Source: a bacterium
Lineage (GTDB): Bacteria; Planctomycetota; J058; JAJDCP01
Direction: 5' to 3'
Length of the DNA stretch: 44,124 nucleotides
NCBI GenBank assembly: GCA_030428695.1
Contig: JAUIEM010000015.1
Span: 1-44,124, forward strand
Part shown: positions 42,234 to 44,124 of the stretch, piece by piece
Numbering within the stretch: the stretch's first letter is position 1
Layout: every line of letters begins with the position of its first letter
Position numbers and translations under genes: made by a program
Notes under the pieces: generated by a model
What the model saw: only the letters and a program-made list of their open reading frames with translations
The model's database searches: none
Told to the model about the DNA's origin: nothing

Positions 42234-42908
42234 ATGGTCTGGAACAATCCCCTCGCCCCCGCTCGCCTGCGTGAGCTGCTGCGCCAGCTCGCGCTGCCCG
42301 AGGGGGCCCACCTCTACGACCTCGGCTGCGGCACCGGCGAGGTCGCGGCGCTCGCCGTCGAGGAGGGGCTGCGGGTCAGCGGCGTCGACATCAGTGAAGA
42401 GGCAGTCCGCGCCGCCCGCGAACGGGTCCCGGCCGGGCGCTTCGTCGTCGGCGACGCCCGCACCAGCCCCTGGCCGGCGGAGGTCGATGTCGTCTGCTGC
42501 CTCGGCTCGAGCCACGCCTTCGGGGCCGGGGAACAGGCGCTGACCGGGCTGTGCACGGCGCTCGGCGCGCAGCTCGCGCCCGGCGTCCCGGCCCTGGTCG
42601 GCGAGGGCTTCCAGCGCCAGCCCCTGCCCGAGCCCTACGCGGCGCTGCTCGGGAGTCCCCACGGCCTCGAGCGCACGCACTTCGAGAACGTCGCCGAGGT
42701 CGAGCGCCACGGCTTCGTGTGCGAGCACGCGATCACCGCCAGCGAGGCCGAGTGGGACGCCTTCGAGTGGGGGTTCTTCCGGCGCCGGCGCAAGCGGGAG
42801 TGGCGGGACGCGTACCTGCGCTGGGGGCGGGCCACGATGGGCTTCGGGGTGTACGTGTTGCGGCGGGTACAGGCGGAGGGTTTCCCGACCGAGAACTTTC
42901 CCCTGTAA
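42234..42908 (+). CDS. Class I SAM-dependent methyltransferase
   Basis: The ATG at 42234 (MVWNNPLAPARL) is chosen because GGAG lies upstream and the cysteine-rich earlier stretch does not belong to the fold. The 224-residue protein has the SAM-binding motif I YDLGCGTGEVAAL (residues 28-40), an acidic motif II in GVDISEEAVRAA and a later ARTSPWPAEVDVVCCLG segment, consistent with a small-molecule or ubiquinone/menaquinone-type methyltransferase. It ends in a basic, aromatic segment (WGFFRRRRKREWRDAYL). The substrate is not readable. The stop at 42906-42908 is followed by two hairpins and the micro-ORFs. Confidence 0.9.
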   Translation: MVWNNPLAPARLRELLRQLALPEGAHLYDLGCGTGEVAALAVEEGLRVSGVDISEEAVRAARERVPAGRFVVGDARTSPWPAEVDVVCCLGSSHAFGAGEQALTGLCTALGAQLAPGVPALVGEGFQRQPLPEPYAALLGSPHGLERTHFENVAEVERHGFVCEHAITASEAEWDAFEWGFFRRRRKREWRDAYLRWGRATMGFGVYVLRRVQAEGFPTENFPL

Positions 42909-42936
42909 GAAAACCCCTCCCCACGGACAGGAAGGA

Positions 42937-42985
42937 CGCCTCGGGCACGAGGCGGTCACTTCCGACCGGTTCCCGTGTGGGAACC
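42937..42985 (+). other. Two perfect 7-bp hairpins in the leader of the micro-ORFs
   Basis: CGCCTCG-GGCA-CGAGGCG at 42937-42954 and GGTTCCC-GTGT-GGGAACC at 42968-42985 are perfect tetraloop hairpins 13 bases apart. Neither is followed by T. They may stabilise or regulate the mRNA of the small genes that begin 30 bases later. Confidence 0.6.
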
Positions 42986-43014
42986 AGCGACGCAAGCCCC
43001 CCAGGAGAAGCGCG

Positions 43015-43101
43015 ATGAGAGTCCAGAGCAATGTGAAGGCCGGCCCGAAGGAAGCGTATTTCGTCCGCTGTGACCGCGGCACCATCACCGGCGGCAACTG
43101 A
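43015..43101 (+). CDS. Micro-ORF A (28 aa), AGP-motif peptide
   Basis: ATG at 43015 is five bases after CCAGGAGAA (43001-43009), and the stop is at 43099-43101. The 28-residue peptide begins MRVQSNVKAGPKEAYFV and contains AGP at residues 9-11, one cysteine (Cys19), RG at 21-22 and GGN at the end. Its codons mostly end in G or C, as in real genes here. It aligns with micro-ORF B at the same AGP positions, and the two share an identical ribosome-binding site and spacing. The function is unknown. A modified-peptide precursor or a small structural protein is possible. Confidence 0.6.
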   Translation: MRVQSNVKAGPKEAYFVRCDRGTITGGN

Positions 43102-43121
43102 GCAACCCCAGGAGAACCATC

Positions 43122-43202
43122 ATGAAGACGAAGACCCACCTGCACGCGGGGCCGACCTACCGGGTCCCGGACGTCACCCTGAAGCGCGGGATCGTCGGCT
43201 GA
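43122..43202 (+). CDS. Micro-ORF B (26 aa), AGP-motif peptide
   Basis: ATG at 43122 is five bases after a second CCAGGAGAA (43108-43116), exactly as for micro-ORF A, and the gene starts 20 bases after A ends. All codons after the ATG end in G or C before the TGA at 43200-43202, a strong coding sign for this genome. The peptide begins MKTKTHLHAGPTYRVPD and carries AGP at residues 9-11 and RG at 22-23, as in A, then ends in IVG. It has no cysteine. It is convergent with hemD nine bases away. The pair appears to be an ancient tandem duplication. Confidence 0.6.
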   Translation: MKTKTHLHAGPTYRVPDVTLKRGIVG

Positions 43203-43211
43203 GCCACCGGC

Positions 43212-43889
43212 TCAGCCCGCCGCGGCGGAGGCCTCCGCCAGGGCCTGGACCCAGCGCCCCCGGTCGGCCCCGAGCGGGGTGACGGAGGCGGCGCCGAGGC
43301 CGCGCAGGGCCTGCGCGGTCGTCGCGCCGATGCAGAAGAAGGGCGCGGCGCGCAGGAAGGGGTACGCCGCGAGCAGGCGCCGCCCCGCCGAGGGCGCCGC
43401 GCAGAACACCGCCGCCGCGCGGAAGGGCGCGAGGGCGGGCAGGGCCGGCGCCTCGTTGCGGTAGACCTCGACGCGGGTGAGCTGGAAGCCCGCCGCCTCG
43501 AGGGGCGGGCCCAGGGTGCCGGCGGTCTCGCTCGCGCAGGGCCAGAGGATCCGCGCGCCCGGCGGGAGCTCCGCCGCGAGCAGGCGGGCGAGGACATCCC
43601 CCCGCGGCGGGTCGGCGACCAGCTCCGGCGGGTGGCCCGCGGCCGCGAGGGCGCGCGCCGTCGCGGGGCCGACCGCGGCGACCCGGGGGAAGGGGCCCGA
43701 CCAGGCGCGCACCGCCTGCCTGCTGCTGAACACCACCGCGTCCCAGGGCCCGGGCGGCACGGCGTGGGGCAGGATCCGCACCGCGCTGCAGGGCAGCTCG
43801 CGCACGGCGACGCCGCGCGCCCGCAGGGCTTCCGCCAGGGGCGCGTTGTCCGCGGCGGAGCGGGTCAGGACCACGGGCGGAACAGCCAC
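43212..43889 (-). CDS. hemD: Uroporphyrinogen-III synthase
   Basis: This 225-residue protein cyclises hydroxymethylbilane to uroporphyrinogen III in tetrapyrrole synthesis. It has the loosely conserved HemD pattern: VVLTRSAADN at the start, DAVVFSSRQAVRAW (about residues 49-62), AAVGPATARAL, then RVEVYRNEAP and FCAAPSAGRRLL, ending with CIGATTAQAL. The GTG at 43889 lies inside the end of hemC, with a 25-base overlap; a second in-frame GTG at 43874 is also possible. Position directly after hemC supports the call, since HemD sequences are otherwise weakly conserved. Confidence 0.88.
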   Translation of the reverse strand: MAVPPVVLTRSAADNAPLAEALRARGVAVRELPCSAVRILPHAVPPGPWDAVVFSSRQAVRAWSGPFPRVAAVGPATARALAAAGHPPELVADPPRGDVLARLLAAELPPGARILWPCASETAGTLGPPLEAAGFQLTRVEVYRNEAPALPALAPFRAAAVFCAAPSAGRRLLAAYPFLRAAPFFCIGATTAQALRGLGAASVTPLGADRGRWVQALAEASAAAG

Positions 43890-44124
43890 GGCGCGCCTTC
43901 CTCCGCATCGGGGCGGGCGGGGCAGCCGTCGGCCAGCCAGGCCGTGGCGGCGGCCTCGGCGTCGGCGAGCGCGGCCGCGGCAAAGGTCGTGCGCCGCCGC
44001 GCCCCGTCGACGGGCAGGGCCAGGGTCAGCCGCCAGCCTTCCCCCTCCTCCCGCGCCCAGGCCCCGAACGGCACCGCGCAGCCGCCGCCGTAGGCGCGCA
44101 GGCAGCGCCGCTCGGCGCTCGCCG
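43865..44124 (-). CDS. hemC: Porphobilinogen deaminase, C-terminal part (start beyond window)
   Basis: Only the last 86 or so codons are present, since the frame runs off the right edge. The visible ERRCLRAYGGGCAVPFGAWA matches the HemC segment ERaxLxxLxGGCxxPiGAxA, whose glycine-flanked cysteine carries the dipyrromethane cofactor. The rest is the C-terminal domain and ends in PWLFRPWS, with a stop at 43865-43867. It makes hydroxymethylbilane, the substrate of the next enzyme, and overlaps hemD by 25 bases. Confidence 0.9.
   Translation of the reverse strand, partial: ASAERRCLRAYGGGCAVPFGAWAREEGEGWRLTLALPVDGARRRTTFAAAALADAEAAATAWLADGCPARPDAEEGAPWLFRPWS

Overview
This is a GC-rich (about 70%) bacterial chromosome segment with strong codon bias. 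It looks planctomycete-like (Planctomycetota, probably uncultured). That is an inference from family content: a giant Ser/Thr kinase with DWG in place of DFG and a TPR-rich C-terminus; two paralogous proteins ending in a pseudopilin-like ALREGRWP...DGEDD block; a secreted Ig-repeat protein ending in a dockerin-like pair of calcium loops; and a YHS/TRASH-like lipoprotein. No rRNA, tRNA or CRISPR array was seen.

Layout. (1) 1-6850, minus strand: a kinase gene that looks leaderless, followed by two small beta-rich proteins and a long amphipathic-helix protein that runs off the left edge. (2) 7017-10257: a metal-binding lipoprotein, then a LysR regulator divergent from a glutathionyl-hydroquinone reductase, DoxX and FMN-reductase set, which resembles the E. 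coli yhaJ/yqjG/yqjF quinone-stress genes. (3) 10536-17024: two uncharacterised proteins and a 1284-residue protein like the putative baseplate assembly family of contractile injection systems. (4) 17207-25609: a membrane-bound DUF457-type protein, an IPT/TIG plus BNR-propeller lipoprotein, a neutral-ceramidase-like protein, and the paralogous planctomycete-type pair.

(5) 25774-30192 is the most unusual block. Two novel coiled-coil/low-complexity proteins are translationally coupled and lead into a MamK-like bacterial actin. Next comes a serine-recombinase-family protein that has lost its catalytic serine. Nine bases after that gene lies a 348-bp element with 31-bp terminal inverted repeats and nested internal palindromes. 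(6) 30327-38123: an M19-type dipeptidase whose barrel is interrupted by three beta modules; a noncoding polypurine/polypyrimidine repeat region; the Ig/dockerin protein; and a small operon of class II aldolase-like protein and MoaD. (7) 38124-41103: an orphan intrinsic terminator, then a SEC-C methionine aminopeptidase operon. (8) 41173-44124: a lysine-rich orphan protein, a methyltransferase, two tandem micro-ORFs (28 and 26 codons) with identical ribosome-binding sites behind two perfect hairpins, and the hemC-hemD end.

The best candidates for an undescribed system are the MamK-like filament operon with its inactive recombinase and structured element, and the duplicated micro-ORFs at 43015-43202.
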